Origin: Caballeronia jiangsuensis
GTDB lineage: Bacteria > Pseudomonadota > Gammaproteobacteria > Burkholderiales > Burkholderiaceae
Length of the DNA: 64,000 nt
Direction: 5' to 3'
Assembly: GCA_000648925.1 (NCBI GenBank)
Contig: JFHF01000017.1
Coordinates: forward strand, 86,817-150,816
Both the position numbers and the translations under genes were made by a program. The notes under the pieces were generated by a model. It saw nothing but the letters and a program-made list of their open reading frames with translations, was not told the DNA's origin and made no database searches. Each line of letters opens with the position of its first letter. Positions within the stretch are counted from its first letter, which is position 1. This document shows, in pieces, positions 18,415 through 27,899 of this stretch.

Positions 18415-19020
18415 TTACTTCTTCTTTCTGTCCTCGATCTCCTGAGCCTTCACCATGTTCGGCAATTCATGCGCGATGCCCTTGTGGCAATCGATGCACG
18501 TCTTCTCGCCCGTCTCCAGGAAGCGCTGATGCGCCTCCTGCGCACGCGGACTCTGGCGCGTGAAGTCCATGTACTGGAACGAGTGGCAATTGCGGCATTC
18601 GAGCGAATCGTTGGCCTTGAAGCGCGTCCATTCGTGCTCGGCGAGTTCGAGCCGCTTGTCGAGAAACTTCTCGCGCGTGTTCACCGTGCCGAATACCTTG
18701 GCCCACACTTCCTTCGACGCCTGCATCTTGCGCGCGATCTTGTCGGTCCAGTTGTGCGGCACATGGCAGTCCGAGCACTTGGCATGCACGCCGGTGCGAT
18801 TGCTGAAGTGGATCGTGTTCTTGAGCTCCGCATAGGTGTTGTCGCGCATCTCGTGACAGCTGGTGCAGAAGACTTCGGTGTTGGTGAGTTCCATCGCGGT
18901 ATTGAAGGCGCCCCAGAAGATCACGCCCGCGACGAAGCCGCCCAAGGTCAGAAAACCGAGGCTGTAATACAGGCTCGGCCTTCGGATGGTGATCCAGTAG
19001 CGCTTGATCAGTGCCCACAT
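18415..19020 (-). CDS. napC: Tetraheme quinol dehydrogenase NapC
   Basis: The 201-residue protein has one N-terminal membrane helix (about residues 17-36) and four CXXCH heme sites at residues 52-56, 82-86, 142-146 and 175-179. This is the NapC/NirT pattern. It takes electrons from membrane quinol and passes them to NapB and NapA in the periplasm. No NapG, NapH or NapF gene is present, so NapC is the only quinol entry route encoded here. Confidence 0.94.
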   Translation of the reverse strand: MWALIKRYWITIRRPSLYYSLGFLTLGGFVAGVIFWGAFNTAMELTNTEVFCTSCHEMRDNTYAELKNTIHFSNRTGVHAKCSDCHVPHNWTDKIARKMQASKEVWAKVFGTVNTREKFLDKRLELAEHEWTRFKANDSLECRNCHSFQYMDFTRQSPRAQEAHQRFLETGEKTCIDCHKGIAHELPNMVKAQEIEDRKKK

Positions 19021-19029
19021 GGCGATCGC

Positions 19030-19515
19030 TCATCGTTTCTGGTTCTTGGATGCCGGCTGCCGCTTGATGTCTTCGACAGCGACGAACGTATTGCCGACGA
19101 GCGGCTTCGTATCCGCCTGCGGAACGTGGCACTGCGTGCAGAAATAGCGGCGCGGCGATAGATGCCCGGACACCATGCCTTCGCGGTCCATGTAATGCGA
19201 TACCGCGACGGGCACGGCGCCGCTCTCTTCGACACGGCTGCGTGCATGACACGCGAGACAGCGGTTCGCGTTCTTGTCGAGCTGATAGTTGTCGATCTTG
19301 TGCGGGATCGTCGGCGGTTGCTGCGCGTAGTTGAGGCCGCGTATCACGTCCTTGTTTTCGGTGGGCGCGAGGAGCGGCGCACGGGTCTCTTCGCCGATCG
19401 GCGTCGTGCCCCGCAGCGAGTCGTGGAACGGCAGATTGGGGATGGTGGGCTGCGCGATCGCGATCGCGGCGAGCGCGAGCAGCGATGCGATGACGAGAGC
19501 GATCAGCGTGCGCAT
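19030..19515 (-). CDS. napB: Diheme electron transfer subunit NapB
   Basis: The 161-residue protein has a signal peptide and two c-heme motifs, CLACH at residues 86-90 and CTQCH at 126-130, with the NapB stretch PTIPHKID near residue 68. It is the small subunit of the periplasmic nitrate reductase and relays electrons from NapC to NapA. The ATG at 19515 follows AGGAGC; an upstream extension overlaps napA and has no such site. It is 11 bp downstream of napA and 9 bp upstream of napC. Confidence 0.93.
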   Translation of the reverse strand: MRTLIALVIASLLALAAIAIAQPTIPNLPFHDSLRGTTPIGEETRAPLLAPTENKDVIRGLNYAQQPPTIPHKIDNYQLDKNANRCLACHARSRVEESGAVPVAVSHYMDREGMVSGHLSPRRYFCTQCHVPQADTKPLVGNTFVAVEDIKRQPASKNQKR

Positions 19516-19526
19516 GACATGTGCTC

Positions 19527-22010
19527 CTAGACCCGCACGATCCTGACCGCGCACTTCTTGTAATCGGTCTGGAACGAGATCGGATCGGTGGCGTCGAGCG
19601 TCACCTTGTTGATGAGCTGGCTCGCATCGAACCACGGCACGAACACGAGCCCGCGCGGCGGCTTGTCGCGGCCGCGCGTCTCCACGCGCGTGCGCATCTC
19701 GCCGCGCCGCGATATCACGCGCACTTCCACGCCGCGCCGGATGCCGAGCGCCTTCGCGTCATCGGGATGCATGAAGCACACGGCGTTCGGAAATGCGCGA
19801 TAGAGCTCGGGCACGCGGCGCGTCATCGACCCGGAATGCCAGTGTTCGAGCACGCGGCCGGTCGCGAGCCAGAACGGATATTCCTTGTCCGGCGATTCGG
19901 GCGGCGGCTCGTAGGGCAGCGCGTAGATCACGGCGCGGCCATCCGGATTGCCGTAGAACTGCCAGTCGGCGCCGGCCTTCACGTAGGGATCGGAGCCTTC
20001 CTTGTAGCGCCAGAGCGTCTCCTTGCCGTTGACGACCGGCCAGCGGATGCCGCGCGCCTGGTGATACATGTCGAACGGCGCGAGATCGTGACCGTGACCG
20101 CGCCCGAAACTCGCGTACTCCTCGAACAGACCCTTCTGCACGTAGAAGCCGAATGCCGCGGCTTCGTTGTTGCGATACTTCGCGTCCACTTGCGATGCGG
20201 GAAACTTGTCGACCTGGCCGTTCCGATAAAGAATGTCGTAGAGCGTCTTGCCCTTGTATTCCGGCTTCTTCGCAATCAGTTCGGCGGGCCAGACCTCCTC
20301 GACCTTGAAGCGCTTCGAGAACTCGACGATCTGCCAGAGATCCGAACGCGCGCCGGCGGGCGCCTGCACCAGTTGATGCCAGAACTGCGTGCGCCGCTCC
20401 GCGTTGCCGTACGCGCCTTCTTTCTCGACCCACATCGCGGACGGCAGGATCAGGTCGGCGGCGACGGCCGTGACCGTCGGATAGACATCCGACACGACGA
20501 CGAAATTCGATTCCTTGCGATACCCCGGCAACGCCTCGTTGTTGATGTTCGCGGCGGCCTGCATGTTGTTGTTGACCATCACCCAGTAGGCGTTGAGCTT
20601 GCCGTCGCGCAGCATGCGGTTTTGCAGGACGGCGTGAAAGCCCGGCTTGTCGGGAATCGTTCCCTCGGGCAGCTTCCAGATGTGCTCCGCTTCCTCGCGA
20701 TGCTTCGGGTTGGTCACGACCATGTCGGCGGGCAGCCGATGCGAGAACGTGCCGACTTCGCGCGCCGTGCCGCATGCCGAAGGCTGTCCCGTCAGCGAGA
20801 ACGGACTGTTGCCGGGCGTGGAGATCTTGCCCGTCAGCAGATGCAGGTTGTAGACCATGTTGTTGGCCCACGTGCCGCGCGTATGCTGATTGAAGCCCAT
20901 CGTCCAGAAGGACACGACCTTGGTCTTCGGATCGGCGTACAGCTTCGCGAGCTGATCGAGCTTGTTCTTCGGCACGCCCGAGAGCTTCGTCACATAGGCT
21001 GCGTCGTAGCGCGAGACGAACTGCGCGAATTCGTCGAAGCTGATCGGCTGCGAGCCGTTCGGATCGCCGGCGTTCTTCGCCGCCTTTTGCAGCGGATTGT
21101 CCGGACGCAGCCCGTAGCCGATATCCGTGTTGCCCTTCCTGAAATTCGTGTGCTTGTCGACGAACGCCCGGTTCACCTTGCCGTTCTTGATGATGTAGTT
21201 CGCGATGTAATTCATGATCGCGAGATCGGACTGCGGCGTGAAGATGATCGTCTCGTCGGCGAGATCGAACGAACGATGCTCGAACGTCGAGAGAACGACG
21301 ACGCGCACGTTCTGATTCGACAGCCGCCGCGCCGTCACGCGCGTCCACAGCACCGGATGCATCTCCGCCATGTTGGAGCCCCACAGCACGAAGGCATCGG
21401 TTGCTTCGATGTCGTCGTAGCAGCCCATCGGCTCGTCCATGCCGAAGGTGCGCATGAAGCCCGTCACGGCCGAGGCCATGCAGTGCCGCGCGTTGGGATC
21501 GAGGTTGTTGCTGCGAAAGCCCGCTTTCATCAGCTTGACGGCCGCGTAGCCTTCCCACACGGTCCATTGCCCGGAGCCGAACATGCCGACGGCGGTCGGG
21601 CCTTTTTCCTTCAGCACGCGCTTGAACTGGTCGGCCATCGTATCGAACGCGACGTCCCACGAGACGGGCTGGAACTCGCCGCTCTTGTCGAACTTGCCGT
21701 TCTTCATGCGCATGAGCGGCGTGGTCAGGCGATCCTGGCCGTACATGATCTTCGAGAGGAAGTAGCCCTTCACACAGTTGAGCCCGCGATTGACTTCGGC
21801 TTGCGGGTCCGCCTGCGTCGCGACCACCTGATTGCCCTTCACGCCGACGAGCACGCCGCATCCCGTGCCGCAGAAGCGGCAGGGCGCCTTGGACCACGCG
21901 ATGTCGTCGCTCTGTGCGACGGCCTCCATGCCGGGCAGCGTGATGCCCGCGGACGCGGCGGCCGTGGTGGCGGCGGTCTGCTTAATGAACGCGCGACGAG
22001 TCAGTTTCAT
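19527..22010 (-). CDS. napA: Periplasmic nitrate reductase catalytic subunit NapA
   Basis: The 827-residue protein reduces nitrate to nitrite at a bis-molybdopterin centre. It begins with a twin-arginine signal (TRRAFIKQ), so it is exported folded. Cysteines 44, 47, 51 and 79 (CRFCGTGC and LNCVKG) bind a 4Fe-4S cluster, and Cys177 in [10 protein letters not shown] is the expected molybdenum ligand. The length and motifs match NapA rather than the assimilatory NasA, which lacks a Tat signal. It overlaps napD by 29 bases. The operon probably serves redox balancing or denitrification, since the window holds no nitrite reductase. Confidence 0.95.
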   Translation of the reverse strand: MKLTRRAFIKQTAATTAAASAGITLPGMEAVAQSDDIAWSKAPCRFCGTGCGVLVGVKGNQVVATQADPQAEVNRGLNCVKGYFLSKIMYGQDRLTTPLMRMKNGKFDKSGEFQPVSWDVAFDTMADQFKRVLKEKGPTAVGMFGSGQWTVWEGYAAVKLMKAGFRSNNLDPNARHCMASAVTGFMRTFGMDEPMGCYDDIEATDAFVLWGSNMAEMHPVLWTRVTARRLSNQNVRVVVLSTFEHRSFDLADETIIFTPQSDLAIMNYIANYIIKNGKVNRAFVDKHTNFRKGNTDIGYGLRPDNPLQKAAKNAGDPNGSQPISFDEFAQFVSRYDAAYVTKLSGVPKNKLDQLAKLYADPKTKVVSFWTMGFNQHTRGTWANNMVYNLHLLTGKISTPGNSPFSLTGQPSACGTAREVGTFSHRLPADMVVTNPKHREEAEHIWKLPEGTIPDKPGFHAVLQNRMLRDGKLNAYWVMVNNNMQAAANINNEALPGYRKESNFVVVSDVYPTVTAVAADLILPSAMWVEKEGAYGNAERRTQFWHQLVQAPAGARSDLWQIVEFSKRFKVEEVWPAELIAKKPEYKGKTLYDILYRNGQVDKFPASQVDAKYRNNEAAAFGFYVQKGLFEEYASFGRGHGHDLAPFDMYHQARGIRWPVVNGKETLWRYKEGSDPYVKAGADWQFYGNPDGRAVIYALPYEPPPESPDKEYPFWLATGRVLEHWHSGSMTRRVPELYRAFPNAVCFMHPDDAKALGIRRGVEVRVISRRGEMRTRVETRGRDKPPRGLVFVPWFDASQLINKVTLDATDPISFQTDYKKCAVRIVRV

Positions 22011-22329
22011 CGGGGATTTCCTCGTTCAGCGAATCGGCGTGTTCGTGATGCTGATAGACGAGCGCGATGCTCACGACATCGGGTATCGACTGCGCCGCGT
22101 GCAATTGATCGGCGACATGGGATGAGCGGTCCGCCTCGAGCGTGAGCACGATCCTGCCTTCGGCGCTCGAACCGTGGACCTGTGCGCCGGGCAATGCGGC
22201 GAGCGCCTGCGTGACGCGTGCCAGGGCTTCTATCCGCGCGTATACAACGACTCCGGCAATGTGATATTCGCAAGACTGGTCCGTCTTATCGTCGAAACGA
22301 TGACTGCTGTCGACGAGCTTGAGCTTCAT
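21982..22329 (-). CDS. napD: NapA signal-peptide chaperone NapD
   Basis: The 115-residue protein shows the NapD ferredoxin-like pattern: [11 protein letters not shown], then [21 protein letters not shown], then a long C-terminal helix. NapD binds the Tat signal of NapA and delays export until the cofactor is inserted. Its 3' end overlaps the start of napA by 29 bases, which fits coupled synthesis. The C-terminal extension after about residue 98 is longer than usual. Confidence 0.88.
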   Translation of the reverse strand: MKLKLVDSSHRFDDKTDQSCEYHIAGVVVYARIEALARVTQALAALPGAQVHGSSAEGRIVLTLEADRSSHVADQLHAAQSIPDVVSIALVYQHHEHADSLNEEIPDETDSSRVH

Positions 22330-22354
22330 TTAATTGAAATAATCGCGACGCTCG

Positions 22355-22513
22355 TTAATGATGCGGCGGGCCGCCAACCAGCATCTGATAGAACCAGACC
22401 GCGAATCCATAAGCGGCAATGATCATGACCGTGAGCACGGGAACCATCACGACGGTCAGAAACAGAAAGCTGCGCAACTCTTCGGATTGGCGTATTTCGT
22501 TTTTCTCATCCAT
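22355..22513 (-). CDS. napE: Small membrane protein NapE
   Basis: The 52-residue product MDEKNEIRQSEELRSFLFL and its single long membrane helix ending in FAVWFYQMLVGGPP is the typical NapE layout. It is the first gene of the nap operon, 25 bp before napD, and its function is unknown. An upstream in-frame ATG at 22600 would add 29 residues unlike NapE, so the start at 22513 is preferred although no clear ribosome site precedes it. Confidence 0.8.
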   Translation of the reverse strand: MDEKNEIRQSEELRSFLFLTVVMVPVLTVMIIAAYGFAVWFYQMLVGGPPHH

Positions 22514-22845
22514 GGGGCGCTTCGGATCTCGCTTGGCAATGTGGGAACGGCCAGCACGAAGGATGACTTCATTGTTGGTATAGGGAATACATCTTTTCAA
22601 GGTGAAAATGCGTTATTCGCGATGCGGTTCGTGTAACGGCTAATTAAGTCTTGTCGGGCGAGGCGTATCCGATTGCGGTGCGACAAGCCGTTATCGTTTC
22701 GGATTATTGAATAGTCGGTTCGTTGCGTGCCTGTGTGTCGCAACGTTGCATTGCATGTCTGTGCCATGACTTTCGCCGTCTTCCGAAAGCCGCATGACGG
22801 CCGGGTTCATAGAATTCGGGCATCCCCAATCACGCAAGCCGGATC
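22514..22845. promoter_or_regulatory. Divergent region upstream of napE
   Basis: This 332-bp gap holds the promoter of the nap-ccm genes (minus strand) and of the unknown plus-strand gene at 22846. The part nearest napE (22560-22700) is AT-rich. I looked for an FNR-type TTGAT-N4-ATCAA site and did not find one. A CTTGTCG...CGACAAG pair flanks 22660-22690, with weak significance. Confidence 0.4.
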
Positions 22846-23274
22846 ATGCCGACCAAGCTCGAATTCGAAACCCCCGAAGGACGTCTCTCGCTCTCCATCC
22901 TCGACACTCAATTCATGGCCTATGACGCGGGCGAGCTCGCTTATCGATCGACGCGGGATTTCGTCGCGCGAATGCAATCGATGGGTCTTGGCGAATTGGC
23001 GCAAGCCTATGCGCGTCTTCTCGCACAGAACAAGGTTTCGGTGATGGAGCTGCACGAAGCGCGCGAGGATGCGCAAGCGTGTCTTGGTGAAGAGGCTGAG
23101 CGCAGCGTGATTGCGGAGGGCATCATGCCGCGCCTCGAAAGACTTCGCGAGACGATCACGCAGACGCAAGTCGACATGCGCGCGAATGTGGAGCGGCTGG
23201 CCGCGCTATCGGCGGCTTGCGATCGTGCGTTGCGTCAGGTTCCGGGGTATCGGCCGCCGGTGCGGGGGGTGTGA
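22846..23274 (+). CDS. Hypothetical protein, mostly helical
   Basis: I do not recognise this 142-residue protein. It begins MPTKLEFETPEGRLSLSILD with strand-like character, then is mainly charged amphipathic helix, with a likely coiled coil at about residues 90-130 (LERLRETITQTQVDMRANVERL). It has no signal peptide or membrane segment, so it should be cytoplasmic. Codon use matches its neighbours. It is a single gene divergent from the nap operon. Nothing in the context points to a function. Confidence 0.65.
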   Translation: MPTKLEFETPEGRLSLSILDTQFMAYDAGELAYRSTRDFVARMQSMGLGELAQAYARLLAQNKVSVMELHEAREDAQACLGEEAERSVIAEGIMPRLERLRETITQTQVDMRANVERLAALSAACDRALRQVPGYRPPVRGV

Positions 23275-23375
23275 GGAATGTCGATCTGAGGCGCGGCTCC
23301 GCATTCGCAAAATCAGATCATATAAGGATGCCTACACAATTCGTCGCGTATAGGCTTCCTGATACGTAGACTACG

Positions 23376-23717
23376 TCAAGCCTTTTTGACGAATTCCGTC
23401 TTGAGACTCATGGCTCCAAAGCCATCGATCTTGCAGTCGATGTCATGATCGGCATCGACGAGCCGAATGTTTTTGACTTTCGTGCCCATCTTGACCACGC
23501 CGCCGCCGCCTTTGAGCTTCAGATCCTTGATGACGGTGACCGTGTCGCCATCGTGAAGAACGTTCCCAGCGGAATCTCGAAAGACCTTGGCGGCGGGTTC
23601 CGCTGCGCTGTCCGTCTGCGCGGACCACTCGTGCGCGCATTCGGGGCAGATATACATGCCCGCATCTTCGTAGGTGAATGCCGATTGGCACTGAGGGCAG
23701 GAAGGTAGTGGGTTCAT
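23376..23717 (-). CDS. phnA: PhnA-family zinc-ribbon protein
   Basis: The 113-residue protein has an N-terminal zinc ribbon (CPQCQSAF then CPECAHEW) and the PhnA core ([37 protein letters not shown]). This matches E. coli PhnA/YjdM, named from the phosphonate locus but of uncertain function; it is not shown to be a phosphonoacetate hydrolase. No phosphonate genes are nearby. The ATG at 23717 gives the family length; the frame runs open upstream to 23915. Confidence 0.88.
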   Translation of the reverse strand: MNPLPSCPQCQSAFTYEDAGMYICPECAHEWSAQTDSAAEPAAKVFRDSAGNVLHDGDTVTVIKDLKLKGGGGVVKMGTKVKNIRLVDADHDIDCKIDGFGAMSLKTEFVKKA

Positions 23718-23935
23718 ACGTATCGCTCGATGATTTGCGGAAATTTGAAGGCCCGCAGTATAGCGCCGTCCGATGGTCAAGGCCATGCAATGAGCCGCGT
23801 GCTTGAGGCACGAAGGCTCAGCGCTAAGTCGGATTTCTACATCGGATCGTCGGCTACGGAATGCGGGGGCGCTACGCCGATGTACGAGTCGTACCTTCTC
23901 TTCGACGCGTCTCAAATGCGCGTGATGTCACGGCG

Positions 23936-24571
23936 CTATTTCGCGGCATGATCTGCTGCCGCACCGGCATCAGTCGCAGCGCATTTCTTTGCCGCCTGGA
24001 CCGGTACAGGCGCATCGAGGCCACGCCCGTCGATCTCGCGCACCGCGATCCAGCAACGCCTGCTTGGCATCTCCAGGAAAGCTTCGTAGTCGTGACCCGC
24101 CACTGGCGTGAACGTAATCCGCGGTGGCGAACATGTCCACGACGCATTTCCTGCGGAGCCGCCAATGCCCATCGAAATCACCATTGGCTCACCGCTCGCC
24201 ACCACGTATTCCCGAATCGAATCCTTGAAGCCGAGGCCATCCACGCGCATGTACTCGCGTGGGCTAGGCGGCATACCGATGGTGATGCTGCGCGAAGAAT
24301 ACTTCCAGGCTGCCAGATAGCCATCGTCGGCGCGCACCAGCGCTTTGTCCTGCCCCCAGCCTTTGTAGCAAGCGCTATTGGGGATGTACGAGGTGGATCG
24401 CGCGCCGTTCCCCGAGAGCAGGCGGATGCGCGACGATGTGGCAGGTTCGTATTGAGGCGTTTCCGTCGTGACCTGATGCGAGGGCTGCGGAAGGAGTCTA
24501 CATGCAGCAAGAGCCGTCGCGGTAAAGGCCAAAAAGCATGAGCGAAGTACTGGGCGCGGGAGGGCAGTCAC
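23936..24571 (-). CDS. Putative lipoprotein of unknown function
   Basis: With a GTG start at 24571, which follows AGGAAGCTCC, the product is 211 residues and begins with a short lipoprotein-type signal ending LAAC, so it is probably lipid-anchored in the envelope. The mature part contains several cysteines (SACYKGW, WTCSPP, RRCWIAV) and the strand-rich stretch RITFTPVAGHDYEAFLE. I do not recognise a family. The locus has lower GC than its neighbours. The longer ATG start at 24649 would place 26 extra residues before the signal and is less likely. Confidence 0.6.
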   Translation of the reverse strand: MTALPRPVLRSCFLAFTATALAACRLLPQPSHQVTTETPQYEPATSSRIRLLSGNGARSTSYIPNSACYKGWGQDKALVRADDGYLAAWKYSSRSITIGMPPSPREYMRVDGLGFKDSIREYVVASGEPMVISMGIGGSAGNASWTCSPPRITFTPVAGHDYEAFLEMPSRRCWIAVREIDGRGLDAPVPVQAAKKCAATDAGAAADHAAK

Positions 24572-24961
24572 GGAGCTTCCTGAAAATCGGGGATTTTCTC
24601 CAATGTCATACCTATGCGCAACAACATAAGAATTCCTAATTCGATGCAATAGTGAAATAGTGATGATCCGCAGCCGACGCGTCCTGTCGTCGTTTCAATC
24701 GAGTATTTCGCCATCGCATTCCATCTCGCCTGCAAATAGTCGCCGCTGAACTCGCGGTTCACCGACGTTGGTGCCAATGCCGACTACTTCCGCACCTTCC
24801 ATGACCGGCGCAGCAACTGTGCCGCACCAGCCCCAGCCTCACCCTCGCCGCTATATCCGTTCATACATTCCGTCCTATATAAACGATAAGAATGTTTTGC
24901 TTTCGTGGATGGTGGTTCTGCGCCAACATGAGGTGATTCTGAAAAACATATGGAGCGAGAC
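24572..24961. other. Gene-poor gap before the aldehyde dehydrogenase
   Basis: This 390-bp stretch has no ORF with a convincing start and family. It is more AT-rich than its surroundings at 24600-24660 and 24860-24930, and the latter part probably holds the promoter of the aldehyde dehydrogenase. Short minus-strand open frames here (24568-24777 and 24784-24984) could be remnants of a lost gene, but none is recognisable. Confidence 0.4.
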
Positions 24962-26413
24962 ATGGACAACAACACGGACCTCAAGCGCTACGAATTGCTG
25001 ATCAACGGCGAATTCGTTCCTCCGGGCGGAGGTGAATACTCGACGAACCTCGATCCCGCCACCGAAAACCCGATATCCCGCGTGGCACAAGGTACGTCCG
25101 CCGATGTCGATCGCGCAGTGCAGGCCGCGCGCGCCGCGCTCAAACCGTGGAACGCAATCCGTGCAGCCGAGCGCGGCCGCATCCTGATGAAGCTCGCCGA
25201 GTTGCTCCGCGAAAATCAGGAAGAACTCGCGGCGCTCGAAAGTCTCGACGCAGGCAAGCCGATCGCGGGCGTGCAGCGCCAGGACGTGCCCGCCGCCATC
25301 GACACACTCGCCTATTACGCCGGCTGGTGCGACAAGATCAACGGCCAGGTCGTGCCCGCGCGCCCCGACGCGCTGACTTATACAGTGCGCGAACCCGTCG
25401 GCGTCGTCGCGGCGATCGTGCCGTGGAATTTCCCGCTGATGATCGGCATGTGGAAGATCGCGCCCGCACTCGCATGCGGCTGCACGCTGATCGTGAAACC
25501 CGCCGAAATCACGCCGCTCTCCGCGCTGATGGTCGGACGGCTCGCGCTCGAAGCCGGCGTGCCGCCGGGCGTGCTCAATATCGTGACCGGCAAGGGCTCC
25601 GTCGTCGGCGACGCGCTCGTCGCGCATCCCGGTGTCGACAAGGTCACGTTCACCGGGTCGCCGTCGGTCGGACGCGGCATCCTGCAGGGCGCGGCGCGCA
25701 ACTTCAAGCGCGTCACGCTCGAACTCGGCGGCAAGTCCGCCAACGTGATTTTCGCGGACGCGAATCTCGATGGCGCCGTGCGCGCGGCAGCCTCCGGCAT
25801 CTTCTTCAACGCCGGCCAGGTCTGCTCGGCGGGCTCGCGGATTCTCGCGCAACGCGCCGTCTACGATGAAGTCGTCGAACGCCTCGCCCAGCGCGCGCGA
25901 ACGATCAAGCTCGGCGATCCGTCGAGCCGCGATACCAATATGGGCCCGCTCATCTCCGCCAAGCAGATGAAGAGCGTGCTGGACTATGTGGACATCGGCA
26001 AGGAGGAGGGCGCATCGCTCGTGACGGGCGGCAGGCGCTCAGGCGAGCGCGGCTTCTTCGTCGAGCCGACAGTGTTCGCAAACGTCGAACACGAGATGCG
26101 CATCTCGCAGGAGGAAATCTTCGGGCCGGTCGCGAGCGTCATTCCCTTCGACGATGAAGCCGACGCATTGCGCATCGCCAACGGCACCGCGTACAGTCTC
26201 GCCGCGGCCGTGTGGAGCTCGGATATCGGCCGCGTGCATCGCATGGCCGCCGAACTCAGGGCGGGCACGGTCTGGGTGAATACCTACGGCTTCACCGATG
26301 TGCGTCTGCCGTGGGGTGGCTCAGGCGATTCCGGCTTCGGCCGCGAACATGGCGATGTCGCCATCGAGAACTTCACCGAGCCGAAGGCGGTCTGGGTCGC
26401 ACTGACGCCCTGA
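24962..26413 (+). CDS. NAD(P)-dependent aldehyde dehydrogenase
   Basis: The 483-residue protein is a complete ALDH-superfamily enzyme. It shows PWNFPLMIGMWKIAPALACG, the catalytic Glu in ELGGKSANVIF, the catalytic Cys in NAGQVCSAGSR near residue 285, and EEIFGPVASVIPF. These enzymes oxidise aldehydes to acids; the pattern resembles betaine- or gamma-aminobutyraldehyde-type enzymes, but the substrate cannot be fixed. GGAG lies 6 bases before the ATG at 24962, so this start is preferred to 24950. It stands alone, with convergent genes downstream, so its role is not set by context. It could cover for the broken dehydrogenase at 6288. Confidence 0.9.
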   Translation: MDNNTDLKRYELLINGEFVPPGGGEYSTNLDPATENPISRVAQGTSADVDRAVQAARAALKPWNAIRAAERGRILMKLAELLRENQEELAALESLDAGKPIAGVQRQDVPAAIDTLAYYAGWCDKINGQVVPARPDALTYTVREPVGVVAAIVPWNFPLMIGMWKIAPALACGCTLIVKPAEITPLSALMVGRLALEAGVPPGVLNIVTGKGSVVGDALVAHPGVDKVTFTGSPSVGRGILQGAARNFKRVTLELGGKSANVIFADANLDGAVRAAASGIFFNAGQVCSAGSRILAQRAVYDEVVERLAQRARTIKLGDPSSRDTNMGPLISAKQMKSVLDYVDIGKEEGASLVTGGRRSGERGFFVEPTVFANVEHEMRISQEEIFGPVASVIPFDDEADALRIANGTAYSLAAAVWSSDIGRVHRMAAELRAGTVWVNTYGFTDVRLPWGGSGDSGFGREHGDVAIENFTEPKAVWVALTP

Positions 26414-26422
26414 GTTCGACGC

Positions 26423-26442
26423 CGCCGCGGGCAACCGCGGCG
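26423..26442 (+). repeat. Perfect 8-bp stem with GCAA tetraloop
   Basis: CGCCGCGG-GCAA-CCGCGGCG lies 10 bases after the aldehyde dehydrogenase stop. It is a very stable GNRA-type hairpin without a T-run. It may protect the 3' end of the mRNA; a longer terminator hairpin follows at 26470. Confidence 0.55.
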
Positions 26443-26455
26443 AATCATGCAAACA

Positions 26456-26496
26456 CGAAAAATGCAAAAGGGCGGTCCGGAATTCCCGGACCGCCC
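26456..26496. terminator. Rho-independent terminator between convergent genes
   Basis: An 11-bp perfect stem GGGCGGTCCGG / CCGGACCGCCC (26470-26480 and 26486-26496) encloses AATTC. The minus-strand transcript reads into a T-rich tail (CTTTTGCATTTTT), so it should terminate the gene at 26516-26854. It may also serve the plus-strand aldehyde dehydrogenase, although the tail on that side is weak. Confidence 0.8.
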
Positions 26497-26515
26497 ATAT
26501 CGAGAGTGAGGAGCG

Positions 26516-26854
26516 TTAAGCGCGCGCCGTTTCCTGGTTGCGCGCTCGCCAAAGCCGCGCCCGCTGCGTGCTGTCTTCATATTGAACCGTGTTTTGCCGG
26601 CATGCTTCGACGGTCGAATTCTTGCGCTCGACGATCGCCTGGCAGAGAAACTCCGCGCTGTACGCCTTCAGGAGATGCGGAGAGTGCGTCTCGATGTACT
26701 GCGCGATTTTCCCGTAGTCGCTGTCCGCCGACGCGAGCGAGAGATAGGTCTGCGCATCCCAGCGGAACATCAGATCGAGTTCTTCGAAAGCGGTATTGAA
26801 TGCGCAGACTTGCGCCTGAACTTCGCGGTCATCGCTGTACATTGCATGGATCAT
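26516..26854 (-). CDS. Hypothetical protein
   Basis: The 112-residue product begins MIHAMYSDDREVQAQVCAFN and is acidic and predominantly helical, without a signal peptide or membrane helix. The ATG at 26854 follows an AGGAG site 6-7 bases upstream; the frame extends to 26902 without one. I do not recognise the family. It lies between a LysR gene and a terminator and is transcribed alone. No function can be inferred. Confidence 0.7.
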   Translation of the reverse strand: MIHAMYSDDREVQAQVCAFNTAFEELDLMFRWDAQTYLSLASADSDYGKIAQYIETHSPHLLKAYSAEFLCQAIVERKNSTVEACRQNTVQYEDSTQRARLWRARNQETARA

Positions 26855-26951
26855 GATCGTCTCCTGTATGGCCGGGGGGCATGAATGCAGGATAGGGAAC
26901 ACGATCCATATACGATAGTTAAAGTTTTTTCGCTTATCTATTCAGTAAGCG

Positions 26952-27899
26952 TTATGAATTGGGCTTGCCGGTCTTCGCGACGATTTGCGTGATCGCTTCG
27001 ATCTGCGCGGCGCCTTCTTCGACGAGAAACTGCTTGAACGCGAGCGCGACCGGCGGCAGACGCTTGTTGTTCCGATGCACGACGAACCAGTTGAGCATCA
27101 CGGGAAAACCCTCGATATCGAGCACCGCCAGTTTGCCGACCTGCAACTCCATGCTGATCGTATGCGCCGACAGAAAGCTCACGCCCATGCCGGCGATCAC
27201 CGCCTGCTTGATCGTCTCCGTGCTGGTGATTTCCATCGCGACGTTCAGGTTCGAGAGCCGCCCGGCGAAACCTTCCTCCATCGAATTCCAGGTATCCGAA
27301 CCGCGCTCGCGGACGATGAACGGCTCGTCGGCCAGTGCTTCGAGCGGCACGTTTTTGCGTCCGACGAGCGGATGATCCGGCGGCGCGACGATCACATACG
27401 GATGCGGCGCAAAGGAAACGTTGACCGTATCCATGTCGCGCGGCGGACGCACCATCACGGCGAGGTCGGTGAGATTGTCGGAAAGCTGATGCAGCAGTTC
27501 TTCGCGGTTATGTACCGCAAGGTTGAGCCTGACATCGGTATTACGCTGCGTGAACGCTGCAAGCAGGCGCGGGAAAAAATAATCGCCCGCGCTGATCACC
27601 GCGACGCTCAGCGTGCCGCCCGAAATGCCCTTGAGCCGCGCCATCGCGTCGTCGGCTTCGCGGAATTGCTCCAGGATCGCACGGCTGTAATGGAGCATTT
27701 CATTCCCGGCCGGCGTGAGGTAGATTTTCTTGCCCAACTGCTCGAAGAGCGGCAAGCCAGCGTGCTCCTCCAGTTGCTTGACCTGCGTCGAGACCGCGGG
27801 CTGAGTGAGATAGAGTTCCTCGGCGGCGCGAGAAAAACTCAGTCGACGGGCAACGGTCTCGAAGATCTTCAACTGACGCAGGGTAGCGTTGCGGAGCAC
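26952..27899 (-). CDS. LysR-family regulator, CbbR-like
   Basis: The 315-residue protein has the LysR winged helix at about residues 3-62 (LRQLKIFETVARRLSFSRAAEELYLTQPAVS) and a type-2 periplasmic-binding-like effector domain from about residue 92. The N-terminus resembles the CbbR branch, which binds central metabolites, but no Calvin-cycle gene is present. It is divergent from the OxlT-like antiporter gene 479 bp away, so it may regulate oxalate or formate transport; that is inference from position. Confidence 0.87.
   Translation of the reverse strand: MLRNATLRQLKIFETVARRLSFSRAAEELYLTQPAVSTQVKQLEEHAGLPLFEQLGKKIYLTPAGNEMLHYSRAILEQFREADDAMARLKGISGGTLSVAVISAGDYFFPRLLAAFTQRNTDVRLNLAVHNREELLHQLSDNLTDLAVMVRPPRDMDTVNVSFAPHPYVIVAPPDHPLVGRKNVPLEALADEPFIVRERGSDTWNSMEEGFAGRLSNLNVAMEITSTETIKQAVIAGMGVSFLSAHTISMELQVGKLAVLDIEGFPVMLNWFVVHRNNKRLPPVALAFKQFLVEEGAAQIEAITQIVAKTGKPNS

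Noticed and set aside
19521..22145. An 874-codon plus-strand frame opposite napA
   Set aside because: It is fully antisense to a well-conserved napA-napD region, is rich in Arg, His and Val, and matches no family pattern.
22514..22845. A possible FNR or NarL site upstream of napE
   Set aside because: No TTGAT-N4-ATCAA or convincing heptamer pair could be found by eye.
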